Positions 1-9,928 of a DNA stretch of 64,000 nt are shown piece after piece. Made by a program: the position numbers and the translations under genes. The stretch's first letter is position 1, and each line of letters starts with the position of its first letter. Below the pieces are notes generated by a model. It was not told the origin of the DNA. It was given only the letters and a program-made list of their open reading frames with translations, and searched no databases. The stretch is from Adiantum capillus-veneris (lineage: Eukaryota; Streptophyta; Polypodiopsida; Polypodiales; Pteridaceae), in the NCBI GenBank assembly GCA_014529385.2, contig CM043961.1:12650478-12714477 (forward strand), read 5' to 3'.

Positions 1-1
1 T

Positions 2-529
2 AGGATTATCCGTACTAATCCATTTCAAAGGCTTCAAATCAACTTGATCGTATTCCTCGAATTCTAAAGTTGGTGGTCCTTCTTTTGCTGCCATATCTAG
101 AATTATGGTGTTTACTTCTAACCCCCATTTGTCTATCACGTCAGGGTTTTTGACTTGTAAATACTGAGTTCTGTTTCTATCCATGTACATTTTTCCTTGT
201 TTGTTTGCCCCAATTTCCTCTTCGAACTCAATACCATGGTCATCAATGCAAATAGCATACTCTTCGTTAGGGTTTAGGTAAACTTGAGCTCGATGGCGAT
301 TAGTCTTATAAAATGAGAGTATATGCTTGTAGCACATTGTCGTTCCGATTTCTGAGTGAGTCAAATAGGAAGACATTTCAGATGTTAAATCTGAGAAAGT
401 GTGTGAGACTTCTTTAAAAATAGTGTGGAAGGAATTGCCTTGATTCATGCTTTCTTCGATAGATACTCTACTGGAGGTTTCTCCAAATATGCCCTGATTT
501 CCTAGTACACGACCAGATCTAAGGTTCAT
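2..529 (-). CDS. Unidentified protein, partial (runs off left edge)
   Basis: An uninterrupted reverse-strand frame runs from an upstream stop at 581-583 to the window edge, about 193 codons. The first ATG is at 529-527 and opens with MNLRSGRVLGNQG. Later pieces include YKHILSFYKTNRHRAQ, VYLNPNEEYAICIDDHG and GKMYMDRNRTQYL. The codons look protein-like and the frame has no stops, unlike most of the window. I recognise no family. A basic LRSGR start is seen in some LTR-retroelement gag proteins, so an element origin is possible, but no zinc knuckle, protease or polymerase motif is visible. The 3' end lies outside the window. Confidence 0.55.
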   Translation of the reverse strand, partial: MNLRSGRVLGNQGIFGETSSRVSIEESMNQGNSFHTIFKEVSHTFSDLTSEMSSYLTHSEIGTTMCYKHILSFYKTNRHRAQVYLNPNEEYAICIDDHGIEFEEEIGANKQGKMYMDRNRTQYLQVKNPDVIDKWGLEVNTIILDMAAKEGPPTLEFEEYDQVDLKPLKWISTDNP

Positions 530-775
530 AAATATTTGGGAAGACCTGGATAGAGTACTTACCTTTGGATTGACTTGTTGTCAATTTCTTCCACTTGACT
601 TGATTGCAACTTCTGTCAAGCTGCCGATTCCTTGGCTACAACCTGATTCCTCTATCAATTTTGATCAAGTTAGCTATTCTTTCACATAGACTGTGTAATT
701 TTTGCTAACTATTGTTATTGGTCTGTGTGTATCACTTCAATTCGAGCTATTTTAGTGAGTAGTGGAGATTTTTAG

Positions 776-826
<51 letters not shown>
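776..826. repeat. (CT)n microsatellite
   Basis: About 25 uninterrupted CT units. A second, imperfect CT stretch follows at 862-890. No coding role. Confidence 0.95.
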
Positions 827-829
<3 letters not shown>

Positions 830-897
830 CACAAAAAATGATGCCAAATTGATATATGTTTATCTCTCCTCTCTCTCTACCCTCTCTCTATGTATAT

Positions 898-899
<2 letters not shown>

Positions 900-932
<33 letters not shown>
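900..932. repeat. (CA)n microsatellite
   Basis: About 16 uninterrupted CA units, just downstream of the CT tracts. Confidence 0.95.
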
Positions 933-934
<2 letters not shown>

Positions 935-1143
935 CTTCAAACACAAAGCACCCAATCAGTAAGATAGAAAAGAAAGTAACATTTGTCTGCTGGAAAAATG
1001 TACATAGTGTCATATACTCCAAACATGCTCCAAATACAAAGTACTGAATCAGACAGATCGTATCCTTTAGTCACTATTAGAAAGCTTCTAGTTTGTTTCC
1101 ATACTATAGATTATGATGCACCCAACATGCACCTCATGTTGAA

Positions 1144-1449
1144 TCAATTGTTGTCATTCTCCTCATTCTTGCTATCCTTGGCCTCCTCATCCTTATTACC
1201 AGGCATCAAGCGAGCTATCTCCATAGCTGCTAATCGATTAAGTTTGGTGACCACCAAAAGTGTATAGCTTGCATGCACTTCTCATTCAATTGTATGAGAT
1301 TAATGATATCTAACTTTAGACAATTCTTCCAGTCACAATTAGCGACTATTGTGGAGTCCACCCCATTCCTCATGCTAAAGTGTTTGGCATCCTTGCAGAT
1401 ATGCAAGACTACCTTTTGTGCAGTAATAAGTCATGTTTTTAGATGCCAT
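1144..1449 (-). pseudogene. Small gene-like relic with acidic C-terminus
   Basis: Downstream of a reverse-strand TATA box, an ATG at 1449-1447 opens MASKNMTYYCTK. A neighbouring frame then continues with VLHICKDAKHFSMRNGVD and NCDWKNCLKLDIINLIQL. After a second shift the frame reads TKLNRLAAMEIARLMPG and ends in an acidic tail (KDEEAKDSKNEENDNN) at a stop at 1146-1144. This looks like a protein of about 95 residues broken by two frameshifts. I do not recognise the family. Its promoter diverges from that of the next locus, so the two could belong to one mobile unit, but this is only inference. Confidence 0.3.
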
Positions 1450-1582
1450 AGTAAACTTGCAAGAAGTGCACAAGATTAGGGCAAGAGGAAGTGTGTGTGT
1501 GTGAGTAACAATGCACACAAGAGAGAGATTGTGTGAGTTAAAATGTTTGAATGAAGCTATTGGGTTGGTGTCAAATAAGTGG

Positions 1583-1590
1583 TATTTATA
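1583..1590 (-). promoter_or_regulatory. TATA box (reverse strand)
   Basis: TATAAATA on the reverse strand, preceded by CC and followed about 40 bases on by a CT-rich leader that leads to the ATG at 1449. The spacing fits a plant core promoter. Not tested. Confidence 0.4.
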
Positions 1591-1917
1591 GGATAGCCTT
1601 TATGCTAATTGTTGTAATGCCTTTATGCATGAAAATCACGCCAAAGATTGAAATGACACCTTACTTTCCCAACCACCCATATGTAGGTTGTTAAGCTATA
1701 GATTATTAAAATGTTTTTAGGTGCACTTAGAAAGGGAAGTATTTTTTGCAAAAACACTAAAGATCTATGGCAAATTACTAATAAAAAAAATCATACACTT
1801 CTTAATCTTAAATACATGACATTAGAGACGTCAAATACTACACATCAATGCTTGGATAGGTTCTTGCCCCGGATAAGTGCCTTAAATACGTCAGCATCAT
1901 CTAGAACAGGCGTCTAC

Positions 1918-1945
1918 GGGGGGGGGGGGGGGGGGGGGGGGGGGG
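1918..1945. repeat. G homopolymer, 28 bases
   Basis: Uninterrupted run of 28 G. It could form a G-quadruplex. The exact length may be affected by sequencing error. Confidence 0.9.
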
Positions 1946-2345
1946 CTCGTGTGCCACTGGGTAGTGTATCCCAGTGCTACGAGGGGGCCACATGTCCCCT
2001 AGTGACCACTCCAACGTATACTTGCGGCCTGTGTGGCCTACGTGGCCACACAGGCAACCTAGTGGGAGCACACGCCTACTAGGTAGGTCCTCATGGCCAT
2101 GCCACGTGGACACTTTTCCAACACAGTGTCCACATCGCATGGCCATGCGGACCCACTTGGTGGGTGGCCCATAAATGCCTGCCACCTTTACAAGGTGACA
2201 TGTGGTAGGCCATGTGTTGTGTGGCTTGCCACATGCCACCCCATAAAGGTGGCCGGTCTTTATGAGGTGGCGTGTGGCCCCACGCCACCACATAAAGGTG
2301 GCGTGGGCCACCTGCCATCGCTATGACCACGTGCATATACACACA
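1946..2345. repeat. GC-rich field of short inverted modules
   Basis: This stretch is packed with variants of CACCACATAAAGGTGGC, CCACCCCATAAAGGTGGCC and CCACCTTTACAAGGTG, each able to fold on itself, plus repeated GGCCACATG/CATGTGGCC words. All frames stay open for long distances because stop codons are rare in GC-rich repeats, so I call no gene here. It may be a decayed satellite or a foldback element. Confidence 0.6.
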
Positions 2346-2426
2346 CATGCCTCTACCATGTGCGTACACACACACACACGCACGTACTCACACACACACG
2401 TACACAAACACACACACATACACACA
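2346..2426. repeat. Imperfect (CA)n tract
   Basis: CA units interrupted by GTA and CGT, ending at the start of an AT-rich promoter-like segment. Confidence 0.8.
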
Positions 2427-2488
2427 TGAAATTATTAAATTAATAAATTTTATAAAATTAATTCTTAAATTAAAATATTATTGAAAGC

Positions 2489-2498
2489 TTATAAATAG
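2489..2498 (+). promoter_or_regulatory. TATA box with pyrimidine-rich leader
   Basis: TTATAAATAG is followed about 15 bases on by a CT-rich stretch (2513-2705), like the Y-patch and leader of plant promoters. The first ATG is at 2709. The placement makes it the likely promoter of the locus that follows. Confidence 0.5.
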
Positions 2499-2708
2499 GG
2501 GGCACATAGTTCATTTCTTCTTCATCTCTTTCTCTCTTTCTTAAGTTACAAGTTTCTCTCTATCTCTTAACATCTCCCTTTTCCTTCAAGTTCTAACATT
2601 CCTTCTATCGCTCAATTTACTATCAACCTTAAACTCTCTCTCTCTCTCTCTTAATATATTTAGTTCACACAAGCTCTCTACTTTCTCTCTTTCTCTAAAG
2701 CTTTCACT

Positions 2709-3428
2709 ATGAGGACTCGAAATCAATCCAAAATTGGTGTTGCAGATGAGATTCCTATTAGTGGCATGAAAGAATTGCCTACACAAACCACCCAAGAAAT
2801 CGATCAATCTCAAGCGGTGAGTACTGTTGATCGTGTCCTGTCCGTTGTGACAAGTGGAGTTGGAATTGAACAAGCAATCGAAGGGGTGGATACTTGAGGG
2901 GAAGTTGCATCCGAAGTAGATGACACCGGCAATGAGCGCTTTAAAAATGTGGACGACAAGCACATTTATTTGGGTTGGTGGATAGATGCTCATAGAGCTT
3001 CTTATCATGCCAAATTTCCACATCTGCCTCTTTGTTGCCTTCTTTCAAACCCTTCCATTCGCACACATGATGATCTAGTAATGGATTTTCAACTCTCCAT
3101 TGCGGATAAAGGTTACCAACCAACCATGGCAAGGTTCATTGTTAGTGAGTGGATTCCCAATGAAGATTACAACCAATTTGTTCATCACAACCATTCCACA
3201 AGAGATCTTGCCATGTCATATGATTTAGATGAGGAGCTTCATCCCGAGAGACATTTTGTGGTTTGGGATGGGAATCATATGTTGGAAGCATGGATGTGTT
3301 GGATGAACAAAAACAACATCCCTATGGAAGAGCACCCCCCCCGTGTGCACTGTGTGCTACTAGAATTCAAACAAGAGGAGAAAGCAGAATTCCTACTTGT
3401 TTTAGCCATGATAAACAAGTATTATTGA
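2709..3428 (+). pseudogene. First exon of a multi-exon gene relic, weak ParB-like motif
   Basis: One frame of 240 codons starts at ATG 2709 (MRTRNQSKIGVADEIP) and is broken once, by TGA at 2895-2897. Beyond it come YLGWWIDAHRASYHAKF, GYQPTMARFIVSEWIP, and HFVVWDGNHMLEAW with an HNHS motif about 50 residues before. The V-x-D-G-N-H-x-L-x-A pattern resembles the ParB/sulfiredoxin-like fold (normally DG-H/E-R), but the usual Arg is Met here, so the assignment is weak. The TGA is one C-to-T change from CGA. Further exons in a consistent frame follow downstream, so this is the front of a larger spliced gene. True function unknown. Confidence 0.45.
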
Positions 3429-3440
3429 GTGGAGTTTATG

Positions 3441-4555
3441 AATTTGTTTGCAACTCAACTCATCATGCATCTTGTTTTACTTTTGAGTGTTTGGCAAGGC
3501 TACGAGGATATCAGTCCCTCACACTACAGCGCATGATATTTTTATAATGCGAAAGCTAGGGACAATAGATCCAACATCACTACTTGGAAAATTTTTCAAA
3601 AGGCAGTGGAAAGGGCTTTGCACTTTCTAAATCAAAATGGCTCAAGTTGCCCATGGCTCTCCTTGCTCAACTAATTTGGAAGGTATGTCTTGAAAGAAAT
3701 GCAAAATGAACCTATATGGATCTTGCACATGTTTTGAGTGCGTGTTTTTCAATCAACAGGAAGAGTTTGATGCTTCTACAATAGCAAGATAGAAGGTATG
3801 CCACAAAAAGGGAGCTTCGATTACAATTTGGCACCGGAAGTGTATGAGTAGAATATTGCTTTATCGATTTCTCAAATAGAGAAAACATTTCTCTTGCAAA
3901 GGTCTTGAAATAGCGATAATTGCAAATCCAGACAATGGCAAAGAGTTTTGTTAGAAGTGCATTTCATATATTGGCTGGGGCGATTAGAGCACAAAAATGA
4001 CACCTTCTAGAGTGGCCAAAGTAGCATGCGCATGAATAAGCACAGAAGAGTAAGTTAAGAGTTTTTTGTTGTTCGTTTGTGGAGTGACAAAGATTATGAT
4101 CTCATAAACTTTGTTTTCTTATTCGTTTTTCCAGGAAGTTTCATTTAGTTGACATGCTTCAAGGTGGTAATTCGCCCTTAAAGTAGAATGGGATAGTGTC
4201 AATGGAGAAGGGTTGGATCCAATACCATGTGTATTGGTGGCAACTAGAGAGGTGGGACATGTTTGTTATGTTTTGGTAGTTATCTTTTTGGAAGTCTTAT
4301 ACATACATTGATATTTTGTGCAGACGAGTGCTTGAGATGGTGGAGAAAATGGACAGAGAAAACCAACATGTTGCCGACTTGCACTTGAAAGCTGAAGAGA
4401 CGCATGGTTGCACAATTGAGCATACATTAAATATTTACCATAGAAAGAACTTTCACAAAGATTTTCAGAAATGGAATGCATGGATCAAGTCCACATACAA
4501 GCCTGAGGAGCACCCCCACTTCTCTTGCATGGCATGACACTTGTTTTATAGGTGT
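3441..4555 (+). pseudogene. Middle exons of the same gene relic
   Basis: Exon-like pieces can be read in order. Around 3550-3680: KARDNRSNITTWKIFQKAVERAL in one frame. Around 3790-4065: GSFDYNLAPEVYE, then IALSISQIEKTFLLQR and QWQRVLLEVHFIYWLGRL, with internal stops. From 4139, after a CCAG acceptor: KFHLVDMLQGGNSPLK and GWIQYHVYWWQLER. A donor at 4253 and an acceptor at 4323 (TTTTGTGCAG) join in phase to RRVLEMVEKMDRENQHV and KWNAWIKSTYKPEEH. The in-phase junction supports genuine splicing in the ancestor. Several stops show the copy is dead. No domain recognised. Confidence 0.4.
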
Positions 4556-4623
4556 GACTTAAGTGCTCACCTCTTGTCGCATGTTTTTTTAATTGGTTTT
4601 TTGTGCCACGTGACATTTTTTGC

Positions 4624-5311
4624 ATATGGTTTTCAAATGGTGGAGAGATGCTCTAGTCTTCCCCATTCCTAAGAAAATGAGTGATGCATGGTGCAAGTCC
4701 AAAAGAGAGGAGACAGGCTTATACCCAGATGCATGGATAGATGACATGAGACCAACAACAACATGGGCAAAGTGCACTTGGTGGTTGGATTATCCCGACA
4801 AGGAATACCTGCCCGAAGAAGAAGAGCTTTATGCAGGCATTGCACAATATTTTTATTTGGGCTTCATCATGCCATGGTTGCTTGGATTGCTAAATAGGTT
4901 CCGTATTTCAATACAGAGCATACAGGTTCACAAAAGAAGGCCGTTGAGCCAGAGGATGCACTCTCTCCCAATGGAACCAAACAATTGCCTGCAAAGAAAG
5001 ACAAAAAGAAACGTTCCATAAAGAACATGCCAAAACCCTTGCCAAATGGGCAAGGGAAGACAAAGAAGAGAGCAGTGATCGAGGTGGAGAGCGATTATGA
5101 AGAGCTAGAGAGCGATCATGCAAAGGTTAGCCATAGTGTTCCGAGTGAATGGGGATCACCATCACTCTCATTCACCCCTCGGCCACGGCAAGCCACCCAT
5201 GAGTCACCTCCATCTTCACCATCACATGGAGCACCTCCGCAGGAGGTCTTGGACATGGCCAAAGTGGTTGTGGAGAATGTGGTAGTGGAAAATGCTCCAA
5301 GTGTGCTATAA
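4624..5311 (+). pseudogene. Tryptophan-rich and basic/proline-rich segment of the same relic
   Basis: The first part (4624-4895) reads VFKWWRDALVFPIPKKM, YPDAWIDDMRPTTTWAK and a Glu-rich stretch. A short intron-like gap ending in ACAG at 4925 precedes a clean frame to TAA 5309-5311. This holds a lysine cluster (AKKDKKKRSIKNMPKP, GKTKKR), likely a nuclear localisation signal, then acidic and Ser/Pro-rich low-complexity sequence. The layout suggests a nuclear protein linker. This frame has no stops over about 125 codons. No family identified. Confidence 0.4.
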
Positions 5312-5537
5312 CACATGCTACAAATGTCTTCTCTTATTTTTTCCATGCTCAATGAAATTGATGTTATGTTGACCATAAATAAATGCACATTGCACCATGC
5401 CACCTTGCACTACATGCTAACCTCAAGAAGCTGGCAAAAGTTACTCCTGAGGTGTTAAGCAACGATAAGTGTGCCATGTGATTTTGTTTATTTAGTCACT
5501 GTTCAAAGTACTAGTGGTAATTGAGGGTGTGTGCAGG

Positions 5538-5910
5538 TCCCTCCATTCAATATGAAAATTCTTGGGCTCTCTATCAGAGGCAGGACGGTTGGACCCAGGC
5601 CGTAGCTTGGGTGGTGTACATTTGGTCTATATGCCCTTTCCCACACACACTAGGCCACACATGGCTGGGACAGGTGGAGTTCCTTTATGGAACAAGTGGG
5701 ATAGTGATCTTTCGGAAGCAAAATTTTGTCCGCATTTTGTCTTGCAATCGAGCTCCTGGCAAATGGTATGATTGTGGCGACATGTCATGTGGAGAAACTT
5801 TCCATCCTCACTTTGACGGTAGAGGATCTAGATATCACTTGCTGAGGATACTACACATACGGCTCCCAGAGATTGGCTTCATGACCATCAAGGACTATGT
5901 GGAGGGGTAG
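5538..5910 (+). pseudogene. Exon of the same relic, Cys/His-containing domain
   Basis: Preceded by a TGTGTGCAG acceptor at 5537. The frame is open to a donor-like GGGTAGGT at 5907-5914. It reads YENSWALYQRQDGWTQ, LGQVEFLYGTSGIVIF, RILSCNRAPGKWYDCGD and HFDGRGSRYHLLRIL. It is rich in aromatic residues with scattered Cys and His and looks like a folded domain. I do not recognise it. Its position after the basic linker makes it the probable C-terminal domain of the same gene. Confidence 0.4.
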
Positions 5911-5984
5911 GTTTGTCCATATAATTGTGTTAAAGCACATCAATTGGTTCTATATTGCAAAATGTATACATGTTCGTGCTCTTT

Positions 5985-6990
5985 CCAAGTTGGCACTTTG
6001 TTGTTGGCCATTTTCACGCCCCCTAGAGGTGCTGGGAGTCCGCTTCCAAGGTATGATTGGGCAGATGGAGAGATTACAGGCGATGTACGTGGTTTCTCTG
6101 ATGACATCTTGTGGGAGAAGCTACCATGCGTGGAGCCCGCACAATGGATGCTTGATCGTAGTGGGAGGCCGTTTCATAGAGGCACTGAGAGAAGTCCACC
6201 ATTTTCCAGGTCCTTGAAACGTTCTCCTCATTTAGACTTTGTTACTCCACAAAAAAAAATGCATGAAATTGGTGTGGGTGTGCAGATGGCTACTAGGTAC
6301 CTTTACCAACATGGGAGATGTTGTGCTAGATTGTTTTGCCAGAGTGGGGACATTGGCCCGATAGTGTCTAGCATTGTACATACATTGCATCAGCTGTAAG
6401 ATGGACTCAACCATTTTTAGTGCATGTCTTGCGCCAGCTCAATGCTTCCCTGCAGAGCCACGCACACATTTTAGGGGAGAGCAAATTCGTCCACAGTGTG
6501 AGGCAGAGCAACTTCGTCCATTGGAGCCACCTTTGCACACATCTCATAGTGTCGAATTCCCATGATGGTAGCTACACGTGGCTCTTTCTCTGCACTGATT
6601 GTAGCATGGCCTTTATATGGAGCAATCGCTCCCACATTTGCCTCAGAACTAGAGTACCCCCCAAGATTTGATGCGAGTGTGACCACATCTACTACAGCCC
6701 CCGAGGTTCCCCCTGGAGTGGATGCGGTCCCACACACACATCCCACGATCATCCCTTCATTTGGTTTGTATCTTCACCCATATAGGGCACTTCCCCTCCA
6801 TTTGGAGCACCTCTTGTTGCTTTCGGTGCATCCCCTGTCCCATTTGTTGGACCTCTCATAGTCGTGGATGCCGCTTTTGGATGGCCACCATTGGCACAAC
6901 CCTTGTTTCTAATAGGATCATTTCTAGCTCCACCCTCTTTCTATCACCCCCCTCACTTATGATGTATTCATTGACTCGCGTGTACTTATT
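5985..6990 (+). pseudogene. Terminal exons of the same relic, Pro/Ala-rich tail
   Basis: One frame runs from about 5985 to a stop at 6397-6399 and includes GSPLPRYDWADGEITGD, SGRPFHRGTERSPPFSRSL and VQMATRYLYQHGRCCARL. A GTGCAG acceptor-like site precedes the last of these. From 6420 the sequence is low complexity, with GAP/PPF-type repeats spread over two frames (for example FGAPLVAFGASPVPFVGP). Probably a disordered tail damaged by indels. No stop-free full reading is possible. Confidence 0.35.
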
Positions 6991-7403
6991 TTGAGGACTT
7001 TAAATATTAGTTTACATGAGTTGCCCTAGCATTTTTTCCAATGTTATCCATTAATGGATTTAAAAGGTCCAAGCTCAATTATATTATTTGTAATGAAAGT
7101 CCTTTAAGTTGGATTCCTGAAAATAATTATGGTGTATTTATCAATGTTCACTTGATTTCTAAACTTTATGAATGTGCATGTGTATGACTTGAGTTCAATG
7201 AAACAAAAATTTGACAGAAACACAAAGAGATATAGAGGAAAAGAGAGGAGGACTCCATCAAGAATCCTTTTGGAATCTGCTCGCATGATTCCAAAGAGTG
7301 CTCGTCAAGAAGTGCTCGCCTAAAAATTACACCCTCCCCTGGGTGAAAAAGGTAAAAATAAACTTTCTCTTGAGAGGTTGAACATCATCATAAAGACAAC
7401 AAG
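6991..7403. other. No gene seen
   Basis: AT-rich sequence between the gene relic and the first gypsy element. It may hold the gypsy leader or the remains of an LTR, but I could not find a repeat partner or primer-binding site. Confidence 0.5.
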
Positions 7404-7445
7404 TGTTTCAAGTGTGGAGATCAAGGTCATGTTTCTTAGGCATGT
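7404..7445 (+). pseudogene. gag zinc knuckle (element I)
   Basis: CFKCGDQGHVS, a stop, then AC gives the CX2CX4HX4C nucleocapsid spacing with TAG in place of one residue. This is the RNA-binding motif of retrotransposon gag. The rest of gag upstream is not readable. Confidence 0.75.
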
Positions 7446-7568
7446 CGCAATAGAAATGAACATAATAACCCTCCTAGAGCCACAATGGTGGAATTTCTAA
7501 AAGAGGAAGGCCATTGCCAAGGAGAACCACTCTCTTATGCTTGAAAAAAGGTAAGAGATCATGATTCT

Positions 7569-8063
7569 TTGATTTTGTTTGACTCTAGCTCTACCCACAA
7601 CTTCATTTCTATTGAGCTAGCTACCAAGCTAGGACTTCATGACTTTGAGATGGGAGATGTGGTACAAGTAGATGGAGCTTTCAAAGGGCAAGAGGCCTTG
7701 GTCACTCCGTTGATTGGGAATCTAAGGCTACATGTGAAAAGCTATGTTGATAAATAATATTTCTTTATCTCTCTACTCAAGCATGAAGATGATCCTTAGC
7801 GCACCATGGTTTGATCGCATGGTTGCCACTATGAAGTTTCCTAAGAGAAAGGTCCTCTTTTTCTATCGAGGCAAGGATTTTTCACTTGATGTAAAAAGTG
7901 TGGACAACACTATACCTCTTGTACAGACTCAAACTTTAGACAAAGTAATGAAAAGCTCTCTTTCTTGTTTTACATGTTTTTTTCAACGAAAAGATGCATG
8001 TGTTCCTAATGAAGATAAAAATGAAACTAAAAAGGAGCTACAATTCTCTAGTTTCCTAAATTA
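7569..8063 (+). pseudogene. Aspartic protease and spacer (element I)
   Basis: ILFDSSSTHNFISIELA matches the gypsy protease active-site region (usual D-S-G, here D-S-S), followed by LVTPLIGNLRLHVKSYVDK. A stop at 7755-7757 and a frame change lead to APWFDRMVATMKFPKRKV and LDVKSVDNTIPLVQTQ, the spacer before RT. The protease would process Gag-Pol in an intact relative. Confidence 0.75.
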
Positions 8064-8099
8064 GTTTCAAGAAGTGTTTACAAATAACATTCCCAGAGA

Positions 8100-8638
8100 G
8101 CTACCTTTCAAAAGGGGACAAGATGACCATTCCATAGAACTTCTACTTGGTAGTTCACCTCCTAATAAGCCTCCCTATTGAGTCTCCCTGACTCGGCAAG
8201 AGGAGATTATGAGACAAGTGAACAAGCTTGTAGAAAAAGGGATGGTCAAGCCTAGTTCATCTCCATTTTTTCCACACGTTCTATAGTACAAAATAAATAT
8301 GGTACTTACAGAATGTGAGGACTATCGGGCACTTAATCAGATAACCATAAAGAATAGATTTCATGTTCCTAGGATAGAAGATCTATTTGATAAGCTACAA
8401 GGGCCTACCTACAAATCTCAAAAGTGGCTATCACCAGATAAGGATAGTGCATGAAGACATTCATAAGACGGCCTTTCAGACAACTTTTGGCCTATATGAA
8501 TTCTTAGTACTCCATTTTGGACTTACCAATGTGCCGGCTATCTTTAATCAAATGATGGAAAGGTTCTTTAGACCTCATCAAAGCTTCACAAAAGTGTTCT
8601 TCAATGACATTATCATCTATTTGAAGACTATTGAATGA
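8100..8638 (+). pseudogene. Reverse transcriptase palm/fingers (element I)
   Basis: Fragments match gypsy RT in order: PPY-stop-VS near 8170, EIMRQVNKLVEKGMVKP, CEDYRALNQITIKNRF, LKSGYHQIRIVHEDIHK, TAFQTTFGLYEFLV, FGLTNVPAIFNQMM and FFNDIIIY. The catalytic F-x-D-D box reads F-N-D-I, so one catalytic aspartate is lost. The last 84 codons are clean and the earlier part is broken by stops and a shift. Confidence 0.85.
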
Positions 8639-8680
8639 CATAGCATATGAAATTAGGAGATTGGATGACCAAGAAAAGAA

Positions 8681-8935
8681 TTTAGGCATATATGAAAAAG
8701 AGCTATTAGCTATCTTACATGCCATAGATGCTTGGAAGCATTATCTCCTAGGCACTCGATTTATTTAGCGCATAGATCATCAAAGTCTTAAATACTTTTA
8801 AATGAAAACTAAATAAACAAATAAGCAAATGAGGTGGGAAAATATTTTCTCACAATTTAATTTTCATATTAATGACATAGCTGGTAAGCACAACCAAGTG
8901 GCCGACGCACTTTCTTGAAGGCCAAGAGTGAATGT
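8681..8935 (+). pseudogene. RNase H (element I)
   Basis: KNLGIYEKELLAILHAID, AWKHYLLGTRFI, RIDHQSLKYF, MRWENIFSQFNFHI and HNQVADALS match the gypsy RNase H domain. It is interrupted by TAG, TAA and TGA codons, several of them one C-to-T step from Gln or Arg codons (for example ADALS-TGA-RP, where R is usual). The linking thumb/connection region before it is deleted. Confidence 0.8.
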
Positions 8936-9051
8936 TGTATCTATAGCTACTCACAATGATCTATCCTCTATGATAGATGAGTATGTTGTAGATCCAAACT
9001 TCAAAGATGTAATGTCAACTATTACACTAGAGAAGAAAGAGGAACCATATA

Positions 9052-9889
9052 ATGTGCAAGATGGTTTTCTTTGTGGCACATAGTTTACCTGACAAAGTTA
9101 GGTACAAATCTCATGCTCCACCTTATGTGGGACAAAGAGGGAATCAAGTTAATCTCAAGGGAGTAGAGATGTACTTTTATTGGCCAACAATGAAGGCAAA
9201 CATATCAGACCATGTTTTCAAATGCATTGCATGTAAAAAGACAAAGTGTGATAGAGGGAAGTAGCCTGGCTTGCTTCAACCATTGCCTATATGTGATTCC
9301 CCATGCGAAAGTATGTCCATGGATTTCATCTTTGGATTACCCAAGTCTATACATGGGGATACCAGAATATGGACAATAGTAGACCGGTTTAGCAAGCAAG
9401 CACATTTCATACCAGTCAAAAAGACTAGTAAAGCACACCATATGGTGACCCTCTTTATCTAACATTTATATTAAGCACCATGGCTTACCAATGTCTGTAG
9501 TATTTGATTGAGATCCAAGAATGACCGTCAATTTTTGGAAGGGTCTCTTTGATAATTTGGGTACTGAGTTAAACCTCTCTTTGGCATATCACCCCCAAAT
9601 GGATGGCCAAAGTGAGATAGCAAATTCAATTATCATTGATCTACTTAAAGCCTATGTTACGGAAGTAGATCAAAGAGATCAATGGGAAAATTATTTACCC
9701 TCTATAGAGTATATGTACAATAAAATTGTCCATACTTCTACAGGAAAGGAACCCTTCGAGGTAATTGAAGGAAGACCCAAGCTCCCATTGATAGTCAAGA
9801 CACTTGGGAACATATTTGCTACTGATGAGTATAGTGAAGATCTTAAAGAATCTTTTCAAAAGATCAAAGAATCTATATCCATCATGTAA
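9052..9889 (+). pseudogene. Integrase (element I)
   Basis: The zinc-binding part reads SHAPPYVGQRGNQV and HVFKCIACKKTKCDRGK. The catalytic core reads MSMDFIFGLPKSIHGD, WTIVDRFSKQAHFIPV, then after breaks at 9460-9510 FWKGLFDNLGTEL and YHPQMDGQSEIANSI, giving the D, D and E regions in order. The first HHCC histidine is lost (H to Q). Stops at 9262, 9460 and 9887 make it non-functional. Confidence 0.85.
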
Positions 9890-9928
9890 GAGAAGAAAAA
9901 GGTTGTTGTTGATAAGCATAGACAATCC

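Noticed and set aside
544-560. Possible 17-base intron (GTAAGT...CCAG) on the reverse strand upstream of the left-edge frame
   Set aside because: Far too short for a spliceosomal intron.
762-1047. Open frames of Ser-Leu or His-Thr repeats
   Set aside because: They are translations of CT and CA microsatellites. The same holds for such frames at 24609-24954, 30266-30484, 31447-31893, 42743-42959 and 50121-50434.
1901-2375. Several overlapping open frames on both strands
   Set aside because: GC-rich repeat with few chance stops. Composition is Gly/Pro/His/Cys-rich, in every phase, with no consistent start.
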